A DNA stretch of 64,000 bases from PBB1 sp965229345. GTDB lineage: Bacteria; Pseudomonadota; Gammaproteobacteria; Burkholderiales; Burkholderiaceae_C. The position numbers and the translations under genes were made by a program. The stretch lies in contig OZ245872.1 in the NCBI GenBank assembly GCA_965229345.1, positions 1,860,001 to 1,924,000 on the forward strand, read 5' to 3'. Below are positions 46,224 through 55,633 of the stretch, piece by piece (position 1 is the stretch's first letter; the number at the start of each line of letters is the position of its first letter). The notes beneath the pieces were generated by a model. It did no database searches and was not told the DNA's origin. It saw only the letters and a program-made list of their open reading frames with translations.

Positions 46224-47342
46224 TCAGGGCACCACGGTCAGGAACAGGAAGGCGGCGAACAGCACCAGGTGCACCGCGCCCTGCATCACCGTGGCTCGGC
46301 CGCTGCCCAAGGTCAGCGTGCCCACCACCAGCGTGAGCATCAGCAGCACGATGTCGATGGGGCGCAGGCCCAGCACCAGCGGAAACGGGAACCAGGGTGA
46401 CAAGCCCGCCACCACCGGAATCGTCAGTCCGATGCTCGCCAGCCCCGATCCCAGCGCGAGGTTCAGGCTGCTCTGCATGCGGTTGCCTCGCGCGGCCCGC
46501 AGCGCGGCACCCGTTTCGGGCAGCAGCACGATCAGGGCGATCACCACACCGGCCACCGCCTTCGGCGCGCCGACCGCCGCCACGCCGGCTTCGAGCGCCG
46601 GGGCCAACGCCTTGGCGAGGCCGACCACGCCCACCAGCGACACCATCAGCAGGCCCAGGCTGGTCCAGGCGACCCAGTTGGCCGGCGGGGGCGCGTGGCT
46701 GTCCTCGTCATTGCTGCCGACCGGCAGGAAATAGTCGCGGTGCCGCACCGTCTGCACGAAGATGAACACGCCGTACAGCGCCAGCGAGGTGACACCGGCA
46801 AACGCCAGCTGCGAGCCGCTGTAGGTGGGGCCGGCGGTGGTGGTGGTGAAGCTGGGCAGCACCAGCGCCAGACCGGCCAGTGCGGCAAGCGATGCCAGCG
46901 CGGGGCTGGTGCCTTCGATGCGAAAGGCCAGCACGCCGTGGCGCAACCCGCCGACCACCAGGCACAGGCCGACCACCCCGTTGCACACGATCATCACCGC
47001 CGAAAACACGGTGTCACGCGCCAGCGTGTTCGCGCTCTCTCCGCCGGCCAGCATCAGCGCCACGATCAGGGCCACCTCGATGATCGTCACCGCCACCGCC
47101 AGCACCAGCGTGCCGTAAGGCTCACCGACGCGGTGCGCGACCACCTCGGCATGGTGGATCGCGCACACCACGGCGAGGAACAGGGCCGAGGTCAGCACGG
47201 TGCCCAGACCCAGGCCCAGGGGTGAGTTCCAGCTCAGCACCAGTATCAGCACCGCCAGCAAGGGCACGGCGATGCTCCACAAGGGCAGGCTGTGCAGGCG
47301 CCAGGAGACGACGGGGGAGGTTGGATTGGAGGCAACGGTCAT
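46224..47342 (-). CDS. chaA: Ca2+(Na+/K+)/H+ antiporter ChaA
   Basis: 372 residues with about 11 membrane helices. The CaCA-family signature IHHAEVVAHRVGEPYGTLVL carries the acidic transport residue, and a second repeat has VIALIVLLPETGAALRAARG. ChaA extrudes Ca2+, Na+ or K+ at alkaline pH in E. coli. It converges on the TonB-like gene with 10 bp between stops. Confidence 0.93.
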   Translation of the reverse strand: MTVASNPTSPVVSWRLHSLPLWSIAVPLLAVLILVLSWNSPLGLGLGTVLTSALFLAVVCAIHHAEVVAHRVGEPYGTLVLAVAVTIIEVALIVALMLAGGESANTLARDTVFSAVMIVCNGVVGLCLVVGGLRHGVLAFRIEGTSPALASLAALAGLALVLPSFTTTTAGPTYSGSQLAFAGVTSLALYGVFIFVQTVRHRDYFLPVGSNDEDSHAPPPANWVAWTSLGLLMVSLVGVVGLAKALAPALEAGVAAVGAPKAVAGVVIALIVLLPETGAALRAARGNRMQSSLNLALGSGLASIGLTIPVVAGLSPWFPFPLVLGLRPIDIVLLMLTLVVGTLTLGSGRATVMQGAVHLVLFAAFLFLTVVP

Positions 47343-47494
47343 CGGACGATCCTAACGAAGGCCGCGCCATGCCTGAAGCCGGCAAGCCGGGCCGGGATTT
47401 CGGCTACAACCTGAATCGGCCGCGGCGCACCGTGCGGACACCGCGACGTGGTCACAACACGTGATCGAGCATTCACATGGCAAGGGAGTTCCGG

Positions 47495-48301
47495 ATGAAC
47501 ACCGAATCGATAAAAACCTTCCTCGGCACCACCGCGATCGACATCGCGCTGAAGGTGCTGGCGGCACTGGCGTTCTGGATCGTCGGGCGCTGGCTGATCG
47601 GCCGCGTGATCGCGCTGATGCAGGCAGCGATGAACCGAAACCACGTCGACCCGACGCTGACGAAGTACCTCGGTTCGATCATCGCCATTGCGCTGAACAT
47701 CGCGCTGGTGCTCGGGATCCTGGGCTACTTCGGCATCGAGACGACCTCGTTCGCCGCGCTGCTGGCTGGTGCCGGCGTGGCGATCGGCGCGGCGTGGAGT
47801 GGTCTGCTGGGCAACTTCGCCGGTGGCGCCTTCATGCTGATCCTGCGGCCGTTCAAGGTGGGCGATTTCGTCAGCATCGGCGGCGTGGTCGGCACGGTGC
47901 ATGAGCTGGGCCTGTTCGGCACCACCATCGTCACGCCGGACAACGTGATGACGCTGATCGGCAACGGCAAGATCTTCGGCGACACGATCCAGAACTTCTC
48001 GGTGCTGCCGGTGCGTCGCGTCGAGCGCGTCGTGCAGCTGGCCAACGGGGTCGATCCGCTGGATGCGATCGCGCGCCTGAAGGCCGCGGTGGCGCTGATC
48101 CCGAACGTGTCCAAGGACACGCCACCCGAAGTGAACCTGCTCGACATGAAGCTCGAAGGGCCGCAGATCGCCGTGCGGCCCTACACCCACACCGATCATT
48201 ACTGGCAGGTGTACTTCGGCACCAACGAAGCCATCGTCAAGGTCTGCCAGGAAGCCGGCTGGCCGGTGCCGTCGGCGCTGCATCAGATCCGCCAGCTCTG
48301 A
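47495..48301 (+). CDS. mscS: Small-conductance mechanosensitive channel MscS
   Basis: 268 residues, the short E. coli-like type. It has three helices, with the pore-lining TM3 in LLAGAGVAIGAAWSGLLGNF, then the beta domain LRPFKVGDFVSIGGVVGTVH and FGTTIVTPDNVMTLIGN, then the alpha/beta vestibule. It opens under hypo-osmotic tension. The ATG at 47495 has an AAGGGAG site 6 bases upstream and is preferred to the ATG at 47477. The next MscS gene follows after 8 bp. Confidence 0.95.
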   Translation: MNTESIKTFLGTTAIDIALKVLAALAFWIVGRWLIGRVIALMQAAMNRNHVDPTLTKYLGSIIAIALNIALVLGILGYFGIETTSFAALLAGAGVAIGAAWSGLLGNFAGGAFMLILRPFKVGDFVSIGGVVGTVHELGLFGTTIVTPDNVMTLIGNGKIFGDTIQNFSVLPVRRVERVVQLANGVDPLDAIARLKAAVALIPNVSKDTPPEVNLLDMKLEGPQIAVRPYTHTDHYWQVYFGTNEAIVKVCQEAGWPVPSALHQIRQL

Positions 48302-48309
48302 CGCCGAGG

Positions 48310-49965
48310 GTGGCCACGGTGGGCGTGTTCAGTCGCTGGGCGCTGGTGCTGTGGCTGTGGTCGATGACCGCGGCAGTGTGGGCGCAGGCAGCCTCGGCTC
48401 CGGCCGGGGCGGCCGACAACGCGGCGACAGAAGCAGCGGTGGTGGTGGCCAACCGCACCATCACGACCTTTCGCACGCCATATCTGGGCGTGCCGCCAGA
48501 GCGACGGGCGCAGCGCACCGAAGCCATCCTGCGTGAACTGCTCGACCGGGCGGTGCAGGGCGAGGTGACGATACAGGTCGAGCCGCAGGGCCATGTGCTG
48601 CTGGTCGATGGCGAACTGGCGCTGGTGCTGGTTGCGGCCGATGCCGACCCGCTGCGTGCGCAGACGCTCGCCCAGGCCAGTGCCTCAGCGCGCGAGGCCC
48701 TGCGCCTGGCGCTGGCTGAAACGCGCGAAGGACGCGACAGCCAGCGTCTGTTGTGGGGCCTCGGGCGCAGCCTGCTCGCCACACTGATTGCGCTGGCGAT
48801 CGCGGTGCCGGCATGGCGCGCGCGCCGCTGGGCCACGGTACGGCTGGCGCGAAAGGTGGCGCAAAGCACGTCCGGTGTGCGGCTGGCCGGTGCCGAGCTG
48901 TTGCACACCGAGCGCTTGGTCGCAGCCGTGCGGCTGGCCGTGCGTGCACTCTGGTGGACGTTGGCGCTGGTGCTGGCCTACGAGTGGCTGGGCTACGTGC
49001 TGCGCCAGTTTCCGTACACCCGGCCATGGGGGGAGGAGCTGACCCGCTACCTGCTCGGGGTGGCCGACCGCATCGGCCGTGGCGTGTTCGGCGCGCTGCC
49101 CGATCTGCTGATCGCGGTCGTCATCTTCTTGATGGCGCGGGGCGTGATCGCGCTCTTCCGTCCGTTTTTCACCCGGCTGGCTGCCGCCGACGACCGTCAG
49201 GGCGGCTGGCTCGATGCCGACACCGCAGGCCCCACCCGGCGTCTGTTCAGCATCGCGGTTTGGCTGTTTGCTGCGGTGATGGCCTACCCGTACCTGCCGG
49301 GGGCGCAGAGCGAGGCCTTCAAGGGCCTGTCGTTGCTGATCGGCTTGATGGTCACCCTCGGGGGTTCCAGCCTGTTCGGGCAGGCTGCCAGCGGGCTGGT
49401 GCTGATGTACTCGCGCACGCTGCGTGTCGGCGAATACGTGCGCATCAACGAGCACGAGGGCACGGTCACCGAGATGGGCGCCTTCATCACCCGCGTGCGC
49501 ACCGGGTTGGGTGAAGAACTGACGTTCCCGAACTCGCTGGTGCTCGGCAGTGTCAGCAAGAACTACTCGCGCACCGTCCAGGGCCGGGGCTTCGTCGTCG
49601 ACACCACGGTGACCATCGGCTACGACACGCCCTGGCGACAGGTGGAGGCCTTGCTCGTCGAGGCGGCGCGCCGCACCCCGGGCGTGCTCGCGAAACCTGC
49701 GCCACGGGTGTTTCACACCGCCTTGTCCGATTTCTACCCCGAGTACCGGCTGGTGTGCCAGGCCATTCCCAGCGAGCCGCAACCGCGCGCCGAGGTGCTG
49801 AGCGCATTGCACGCCAACATCCAGGATGTGTTCAATGAATGCGGCGTGCAGATCATGTCGCCGCATTACCTGAACGACCCTGCCGAGGCCAAGCTGGCCC
49901 CACCCGGGCAGCCGTACGCCCAGCCGGTGCGCGGCGCCGACGGGCATGCCCAGGGCTCGGGCTGA
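48310..49965 (+). CDS. Larger MscS-family mechanosensitive channel with periplasmic N-terminus
   Basis: 551 residues from GTG (48310; GTGs at 48319 and 48325 are alternatives). A signal-like helix is followed by a periplasmic segment (about 30-155) and several extra membrane helices. The MscS core starts near 345: LMVTLGGSSLFGQAASGLVL, then TLRVGEYVRINEHEGTVTEM and LTFPNSLVLG. The pore helix differs from the small MscS by more polar residues. It is a tandem paralogue of the preceding mscS, not a duplicate: the two differ in length and topology. Confidence 0.9.
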   Translation: MATVGVFSRWALVLWLWSMTAAVWAQAASAPAGAADNAATEAAVVVANRTITTFRTPYLGVPPERRAQRTEAILRELLDRAVQGEVTIQVEPQGHVLLVDGELALVLVAADADPLRAQTLAQASASAREALRLALAETREGRDSQRLLWGLGRSLLATLIALAIAVPAWRARRWATVRLARKVAQSTSGVRLAGAELLHTERLVAAVRLAVRALWWTLALVLAYEWLGYVLRQFPYTRPWGEELTRYLLGVADRIGRGVFGALPDLLIAVVIFLMARGVIALFRPFFTRLAAADDRQGGWLDADTAGPTRRLFSIAVWLFAAVMAYPYLPGAQSEAFKGLSLLIGLMVTLGGSSLFGQAASGLVLMYSRTLRVGEYVRINEHEGTVTEMGAFITRVRTGLGEELTFPNSLVLGSVSKNYSRTVQGRGFVVDTTVTIGYDTPWRQVEALLVEAARRTPGVLAKPAPRVFHTALSDFYPEYRLVCQAIPSEPQPRAEVLSALHANIQDVFNECGVQIMSPHYLNDPAEAKLAPPGQPYAQPVRGADGHAQGSG

Positions 49966-50168
49966 CGCAGCACCGCCGCACTCTCTGGCACGGAAAGGCG
50001 CTTGTTTCCGGCCGCAATTCCGCGCGCTGCGAGCCGACCCGAGGCTGCAGAATTTCGATGCAGGCCCGATCGTGGTGATCGCCTGCCCGAACCTGTCGCT
50101 GCGCTGCCAGCGCCGACTTTCGTGCCCCCGTCACCTGGCGCTGTGAAGCAGAAGAGGGCAAGCCTGGC

Positions 50169-53100
50169 ATGGCCTCACTTCGATTCTCGCCAGACAAGTC
50201 CGTTGCAGACGGGACCGCGCAGTCGTCACCGGTGACATCGGCTGGGTGGTTGCCCAAGTCGCTGCTCGCGACCGCTGTCCTGGCTGCGGTGCTGTTCTTC
50301 GCCTTTGCTGTCGCGGCGATGTTCCTGTCCCGGCGCACCGGCAACATCGCCATGCTCTGGTACGCCAACGCCGCGATCGTGGTGCTGCTGCAAGGCAAGC
50401 CCGAGCGGCAGTGGCCGGTGCTGCTGGGTGCCGCGGCCCTCGGCAACGTCGCCTCCAGCTGGGTGTTCGGTGATCCCTGGACGCTGGCCCTGAGCTTCAC
50501 CGTCGGCAACACCTTCGAGATATCGATCGGCGCGATGCTGCTGCGCCGGTACTGCGTGCCCGCCGACTGCGTCAGCCGTCCGGGCCGGCTGTCCCTGGCC
50601 TTGCTGCTGGGCGGTGTCGTTCCCGCATTCCTCGCGGCGACGCTCGGGGCCAGCCTGCTGTCCACCCGCGGAATCGGTCCGATCGACAAGCTGTGGCTGT
50701 CCTGGTTCGAGGGCAGCTCGATCGGCAGCGTGGCGCTGCTGCCGCTGGGTCTGCTGCTGTCAGCCCGGGGCTGGCGCCCGCTGTGGGGGGAGTTGCGGCG
50801 ACCGTCGGTGTTGCTGGCGCTGCTGCTGACGGTGGGCATCTCGCTGACCGCGCCGACCTCGCTGCCGCACCCCTACGTCTACATCTCGATCGCGCTGGTG
50901 CTGCTGGCCTCTGTCGGGCGCTTCACCGGCGCAGCGCTCGGTGTCTTGCTGTGTTCGCTGTCGGTGGCGGTGCTGATCGCCCAGGGGGCATTTCAGCCGC
51001 TGATGAACATCCAGTCGCTGAACGAGGGCCTGTTCTACCTGCCGCTGATCCTGGTGTTGCTGCCGCCGCTGCTGCTGGCTGCCACCCTCGAGCGCATCCA
51101 GGACGGCGTGAGCGAACTGGCTCAGCGCGAGGACGATTTCCGCAATCTCTACGAGAAGGCCCCGGTGTTGATGCACTCGGTGGGCATCGACCGGCGGCTG
51201 CTGAGCGTCAATGACGAGTGGCTGGCCCGCCTGGGCTACGAGCGTTCCGAGGTGCTGGGGCGTCCCTCGACCGATTTCCTGACGCCCGAGTCATGTCGGT
51301 ACGCAGAAGAAGTCGTGATCCCGACCTTCCTCAAGCAAGGCTTTCTGCGCGACATCGATTACCAGATGGTCACGAAAAGCGGTGAGGTTCTGGATGTGCA
51401 ACTGTCTGCCATCTGGCAGCGCGATGCCCATGGCCGCCCGGTGCGCACGCTCTCTGTGATCAAGGAGACCACCGAGCAAAGGCGTCTGGCAGCCGAACTG
51501 GTTGCCGAGAAGGAACGCATCGAGGTGACGCTGCAGTCCATCGGCGACGGTGTGGTGACCACCGACGACCAGGGGCGCATCGCGTACATGAACCCGGTGG
51601 CGGAACAACTGGTCGGCTATCGCCTGGACGAGGCCCGGGGCTTGGCATTTGGCGTCGTGGTGCACATGTTCGACGACCGCACCGGTGCGCCGCTATCGAG
51701 CCCGATCGAGAACTGCCTGTACGGAAAGCGGGTGGCGGGTGTGCCCCAGAACGCGCTGTTGCGCGATCGCCATGGCAAGGAATACGGTGTGCAGAATTCG
51801 GTCGCGCCGCTTCTTGGCAAGAACGGCATGCTGATGGGCGCGGTGATGGTGTTCCAGGATGTGTCAGAAGCACGCGCCCTGTCGCAGCGCCTGGCCTACC
51901 TGGCACACCACGACAGCCTGACCGACCTGCCCAACCGGGTGCTGTTCCAGGACCGGGTGCACCAGGCCTGTCAGTTCGCGCTGCGCGATCGGTCCCGCTT
52001 CGCGGTCATCTTCATGGACCTCGATCATTTCAAGCACGTCAACGACTCGCTGGGTCACGCCGTCGGTGACGAACTGCTGAAGACGGTATCGCAGCGGCTG
52101 ACCGGCACGCTGCGCGGCAGCGACACGGTGTGTCGCCTCGGTGGCGATGAATTCGTGATGCTGCTGTCGAACATCGGTGGCCCCGATGACGTCGGTGAAG
52201 TCGCCAAGAAGATCCTGCGCGAAGTGGCCGTGCCCTGCGTGCTCGAGGGCACGGAGGTGAATGTAGGCATCAGCCTGGGCATCGCGGTCTTCCCGAGTGA
52301 CGGTGACGACCCCGAAACGCTGATGAAGCACGCCGACGCAGCGATGTATCGCTCCAAGCGCGAGGGTCGCAACCGCTACCAGTTCTTCTCGAAGGCGGTC
52401 GACCACGCGGCCTCGGCCCGGTTGCGGCTGGAGGCCGACATGCGCCGTGGACTTGCCGAAGGCCAGTTCGTTGCGCACTACCAGCCGATCATCGATGCCG
52501 CGAGTGGCCAGCCGGTGGCCTTGGAAGCGCTGGTCCGCTGGGATCGACCGGAGCACGGCCTGCAAAGCCCGCTCGTGTTCATCACCATCGCCGAAGAAAG
52601 CGGCCTGATCGTGCCGCTGGGTGCGGCCATGCTGCGCTGTGCCTGCGAACAGCTGCGCGCCTGGCAGGGCACCCCGCTGGGCCAGATCACCATCGCGGTC
52701 AACGTGTCGCCCGTGCAGCTGGCCCACGCGGGCTTCATCGAGATGGTGGCCGACACGCTGCAGTCCACGGGCGTGGACGGCGCCCAGCTGGCTTTCGAGA
52801 TCACCGAGTCCACGCTGATGACCGACCCCGACGCGACGCTGGGCTTGCTGCAGCGGATCAAGGCCTTGGGCATCCGCATTGCCGTCGACGACTTCGGCAC
52901 CGGCTACTCCAGCCTGAGCCACCTCAAGCGTTTCCCGGTGGACAGCGTCAAGATCGATCGTTCGTTCGTGCGCGACCTGGAGACCGACTCCGACGACCGG
53001 GAGCTGGTGAAGGCCATCGTCGCGATGTCGAGAAGCCTGCGCTTGCGTGTGGTGGCCGAAGGCGTGGAAACCGATGTGCAGTCCGAGATGCTGACCGCCA

Positions 53101-53210
53101 TGGGGTGCACCTCGCTCCAGGGCTTTCTGTATGCCAAGCCGGCCGATGCGGCAACCGTGGGCAGGTGGTTGCAAGCCGCCATGGTCGGACAGACGGTGGC
53201 ATTCGAATAG
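50169..53210 (+). CDS. MASE1-PAS-PAS-GGDEF-EAL c-di-GMP signalling protein
   Basis: 1013 residues. The N-terminal MASE1 sensor has about eight helices (28-305). Two PAS domains follow (about 320-435 and 445-560), then GGDEF (about 573-735) and EAL (about 745-1005). The GGDEF motif is exact (CRLGGDEFVML) and an inhibitory I-site RxxD (RGSD) lies five residues before it. The EAL domain keeps EALVRW, DDFGTGYSS, KIDRSFV and VAEGVE, so both synthase and phosphodiesterase activity look possible. A chemoreceptor gene follows, which suggests a motile/sessile switch. The 203-bp upstream gap shows no riboswitch I can recognise. Confidence 0.95.
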   Translation: MASLRFSPDKSVADGTAQSSPVTSAGWLPKSLLATAVLAAVLFFAFAVAAMFLSRRTGNIAMLWYANAAIVVLLQGKPERQWPVLLGAAALGNVASSWVFGDPWTLALSFTVGNTFEISIGAMLLRRYCVPADCVSRPGRLSLALLLGGVVPAFLAATLGASLLSTRGIGPIDKLWLSWFEGSSIGSVALLPLGLLLSARGWRPLWGELRRPSVLLALLLTVGISLTAPTSLPHPYVYISIALVLLASVGRFTGAALGVLLCSLSVAVLIAQGAFQPLMNIQSLNEGLFYLPLILVLLPPLLLAATLERIQDGVSELAQREDDFRNLYEKAPVLMHSVGIDRRLLSVNDEWLARLGYERSEVLGRPSTDFLTPESCRYAEEVVIPTFLKQGFLRDIDYQMVTKSGEVLDVQLSAIWQRDAHGRPVRTLSVIKETTEQRRLAAELVAEKERIEVTLQSIGDGVVTTDDQGRIAYMNPVAEQLVGYRLDEARGLAFGVVVHMFDDRTGAPLSSPIENCLYGKRVAGVPQNALLRDRHGKEYGVQNSVAPLLGKNGMLMGAVMVFQDVSEARALSQRLAYLAHHDSLTDLPNRVLFQDRVHQACQFALRDRSRFAVIFMDLDHFKHVNDSLGHAVGDELLKTVSQRLTGTLRGSDTVCRLGGDEFVMLLSNIGGPDDVGEVAKKILREVAVPCVLEGTEVNVGISLGIAVFPSDGDDPETLMKHADAAMYRSKREGRNRYQFFSKAVDHAASARLRLEADMRRGLAEGQFVAHYQPIIDAASGQPVALEALVRWDRPEHGLQSPLVFITIAEESGLIVPLGAAMLRCACEQLRAWQGTPLGQITIAVNVSPVQLAHAGFIEMVADTLQSTGVDGAQLAFEITESTLMTDPDATLGLLQRIKALGIRIAVDDFGTGYSSLSHLKRFPVDSVKIDRSFVRDLETDSDDRELVKAIVAMSRSLRLRVVAEGVETDVQSEMLTAMGCTSLQGFLYAKPADAATVGRWLQAAMVGQTVAFE

Positions 53211-53246
53211 CAGGCCGGTTCGGCTGCGGGTTCCCGATGAAATCGG

Positions 53247-53273
53247 TCAAGCCGATGCCGACCTTGCCGATAA
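53247..53273 (+). promoter_or_regulatory. Sigma-28 (FliA) flagellar promoter of the chemoreceptor gene
   Basis: TCAA (53247-53250), 15 bases, then a perfect GCCGATAA (53266-53273). This fits the sigma-28 consensus TAAA-N15-GCCGATAA with one mismatch, 33 bp before the chemoreceptor ATG. Confidence 0.7.
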
Positions 53274-53305
53274 CGGTCCATTGACCATCCTGGATCGGGG
53301 TCGCC

Positions 53306-54838
53306 ATGAAGCTTCGTACGCAAATTCTTGTCCTCGGCCTGTTCGGCGCCTTGCTGGCGTCGGTCAGCGGCGGCATGGGCCTGTTGGGTGTCTCTCGGCT
53401 TGGTGTGTCGATCGACGAGGCGCTTCAGGCAGGCGAGATGCTGCAGACCAGCCAGGACGCCGACATGATGCACGACGCAGTTCGTGCCGACGCGCAGATG
53501 GCCTACCTCGGCGCCCTGGACAAGAGCCCGGCGCGCATCGCCGAGGCCCAGGCCAGCCTGGCCGAGCACGCGAAGAAGTTCAACGAATCCTTGTCCAGAC
53601 TGGGCCAGCTGCCCCTGGGCGCAGAAAGCCGCAGCGCCTTGACCACGGCCGAGCCGCTGGTGAAGCAGTACCTGGCTTCAGCCTCCCGCGTCATCGAAGC
53701 CGCAGGCGTCGATGCAGGCAAGGCCAAGGCGGAGCTGCCCGCGCTGCAGACCGTCTTCAGCGAGCTGGAAGACCGCATGGCGGCACTTTCGGGTTCGATC
53801 GAAAAGAAGGGCAGCGGTGTCATTGCCGACGCGCAGGCCAACGTCACCAGCACCCACACGCTGGTGGTGGTCTCGCTGGTGATCGGGGCGGCGTTGATCG
53901 TCATTGCCGCGCTCGCGCTGGCACGCAACATGACCCGGCCGATGGTGCATGCGGTCGAAGTGGCCGGCGAGATGGCACACGGCGACCTGACTACCACCAT
54001 CCGCCCGCATGGAAACGACGAGACGCAGCAGTTGCTGCAATCGATGCAGCGCATGCAGACCGATTTCGCGCGCATCGTGGCCGACGTGAAAGCGAACGCC
54101 CAATCCATGGCCACGGCGAGCCGCGAGATCGCAGTGGGCAACCTCGACTTCTCCAATCGCACCGAGCAGCAGGCGAGTTCGCTGCAGCAGACGGCTGCCA
54201 CCATGGAGCAGATGAGTTCAACCGTTCGAACCAATGCCGACAACGCACGGCAGGCCGACCAACTCGCCTCGGGCGCGTCCAGTGTGGCGTTGAAGGGCGG
54301 CGAGGTCATGGGCCAGGTCGTCGCGACCATCTCCGGCATCAGCGACAGCTCGAAGAAGATCGCCGACATCATTGGTGTGATCGATGGCATTGCTTTCCAG
54401 ACCAACATCCTCGCCCTGAATGCGGCGGTGGAAGCGGCGCGCGCCGGCGAACAGGGGCGCGGCTTCGCGGTGGTGGCCGGTGAGGTGCGCGCTTTGGCGC
54501 ACCGCAGCGCGGAAGCTGCACGTGAAGTGCGCACGCTGGTACATGACAGCGTCGAGCGCGTGGCCGAAGGCACGGTGCTGGTCGACGAAGCAGGTAAGAC
54601 CATGCAGGAGATCGTCGGCGCCATTCGCCGCGTCACCGAGATCGTGGCCGAGATCAGTGCGGCGACCTCCGAGCAGAGCACCGGCATCAGCCAGGTCGGC
54701 GAGGCGGTGTCTCACATGGACCAGGCCACTCAGCAGAATGCAGCGCTGATCGAAGAAAGCGCTGCGGCGACCGAGAGTCTCAGCAAGCAGGCGAACGCAC
54801 TGGTCGAGTCGGTCGCTGCCTTCAAGGTTGCGGCCTGA
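53306..54838 (+). CDS. Methyl-accepting chemotaxis protein
   Basis: 510 residues. Helix 1 (about 7-28) and helix 2 (about 190-212) flank a four-helix periplasmic sensor domain. HAMP (about 213-265) begins ARNMTRPMVHAVE. The cytoplasmic hairpin tip has IDGIAFQTNILALNAAVEAA and RGFAVVAGEVRALA, the CheW/CheA contact. It ends FKVAA without an NWETF tether. The ligand is unknown. A FliA promoter precedes it, so it belongs to the flagellar regulon. Confidence 0.95.
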   Translation: MKLRTQILVLGLFGALLASVSGGMGLLGVSRLGVSIDEALQAGEMLQTSQDADMMHDAVRADAQMAYLGALDKSPARIAEAQASLAEHAKKFNESLSRLGQLPLGAESRSALTTAEPLVKQYLASASRVIEAAGVDAGKAKAELPALQTVFSELEDRMAALSGSIEKKGSGVIADAQANVTSTHTLVVVSLVIGAALIVIAALALARNMTRPMVHAVEVAGEMAHGDLTTTIRPHGNDETQQLLQSMQRMQTDFARIVADVKANAQSMATASREIAVGNLDFSNRTEQQASSLQQTAATMEQMSSTVRTNADNARQADQLASGASSVALKGGEVMGQVVATISGISDSSKKIADIIGVIDGIAFQTNILALNAAVEAARAGEQGRGFAVVAGEVRALAHRSAEAAREVRTLVHDSVERVAEGTVLVDEAGKTMQEIVGAIRRVTEIVAEISAATSEQSTGISQVGEAVSHMDQATQQNAALIEESAAATESLSKQANALVESVAAFKVAA

Positions 54839-54882
54839 GCCGAGTTCCGCGCCGTGGAGGTCGTGTGGCCGCAGGCGGTGCC

Positions 54883-55623
54883 TCAGATCGCGTGCGCCGC
54901 TTGCAATGCGTGTCGAACACCGGAACTGGTGACCAGGGTGGCTGGCGCATCCGGGTCTCGTGGGTGCGGCAAAGACACCTGCAGCTCCGAGGCGATGCGT
55001 CCGGGATCGGCCTCCAGCACCAGCACGCGGTCGCTCAGCCGCACCGCTTCGGCGATGTCGTGGGTGACGAGCAGCACGGTGATGCGGTGATGCTGCACGA
55101 CGCGCAGCAGCAGATCCTGCAGCCTCAGCCGCGTGAAGGCATCGACCGCTGAGAACGGCTCGTCGAGCAGCAGAATGCGCGGCTGCACGAACAGTCCGCG
55201 CGCGATCGCCACGCGCTGTGCCTGACCACCGGACAGCTGCTTCGGAAGGCGGTCACCGAGGCCGGACAGTCCCACTTCGTCAAGCAGGGCGGCCACACGC
55301 GCCTCGTGGGTAGCATGGCCCTCCAGGTCGAATGCCACATTGCGTGCCACGCTGAGCCATGGAAACAGCCGCGGCTCCTGGAACACGAAGCGGATGTCGC
55401 GGGTCGGTTCGTGCACCGGCCGACCGTCGAGCAGCACATGGCCTTCGAAGTCGCGGTCGAGCCCGGCGATCACGCGCAGCAGCGTGCTCTTGCCACAGCC
55501 GCTGGCGCCAACCAGCGACACCACCTCGCCTTCGTGCAGTTGCAGGTGCACCTCGCGCAACACGTCGCGCGTGGCGAACCGTTTGCGCCCGACATGGACG
55601 TCGAGGAGGGGCTCGGCACTCAT
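54883..55623 (-). CDS. ssuB: Aliphatic sulfonate ABC transporter ATP-binding protein
   Basis: 246 residues: Walker A GASGCGKST, signature LSGGQAQRVAIARGL, Walker B LLLDEPFSAVD, and the switch His in VTHDIAEAV. It belongs to the NrtD/SsuB/TauB group. It is the third gene of the ssuA-ssuC-ssuB run, 10 bp after ssuC. Confidence 0.93.
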   Translation of the reverse strand: MSAEPLLDVHVGRKRFATRDVLREVHLQLHEGEVVSLVGASGCGKSTLLRVIAGLDRDFEGHVLLDGRPVHEPTRDIRFVFQEPRLFPWLSVARNVAFDLEGHATHEARVAALLDEVGLSGLGDRLPKQLSGGQAQRVAIARGLFVQPRILLLDEPFSAVDAFTRLRLQDLLLRVVQHHRITVLLVTHDIAEAVRLSDRVLVLEADPGRIASELQVSLPHPRDPDAPATLVTSSGVRHALQAAHAI

Positions 55624-55633
55624 GGCGTGCAGC

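Noticed and set aside
49986..50004. Sigma-54 promoter before the MASE1 protein gene (TGGCACGG...)
   Set aside because: The GG to GC distance is off by one base and the downstream element is incomplete.
49966..50168. c-di-GMP riboswitch upstream of the GGDEF-EAL gene
   Set aside because: No match to the conserved GEMM core was found by eye.
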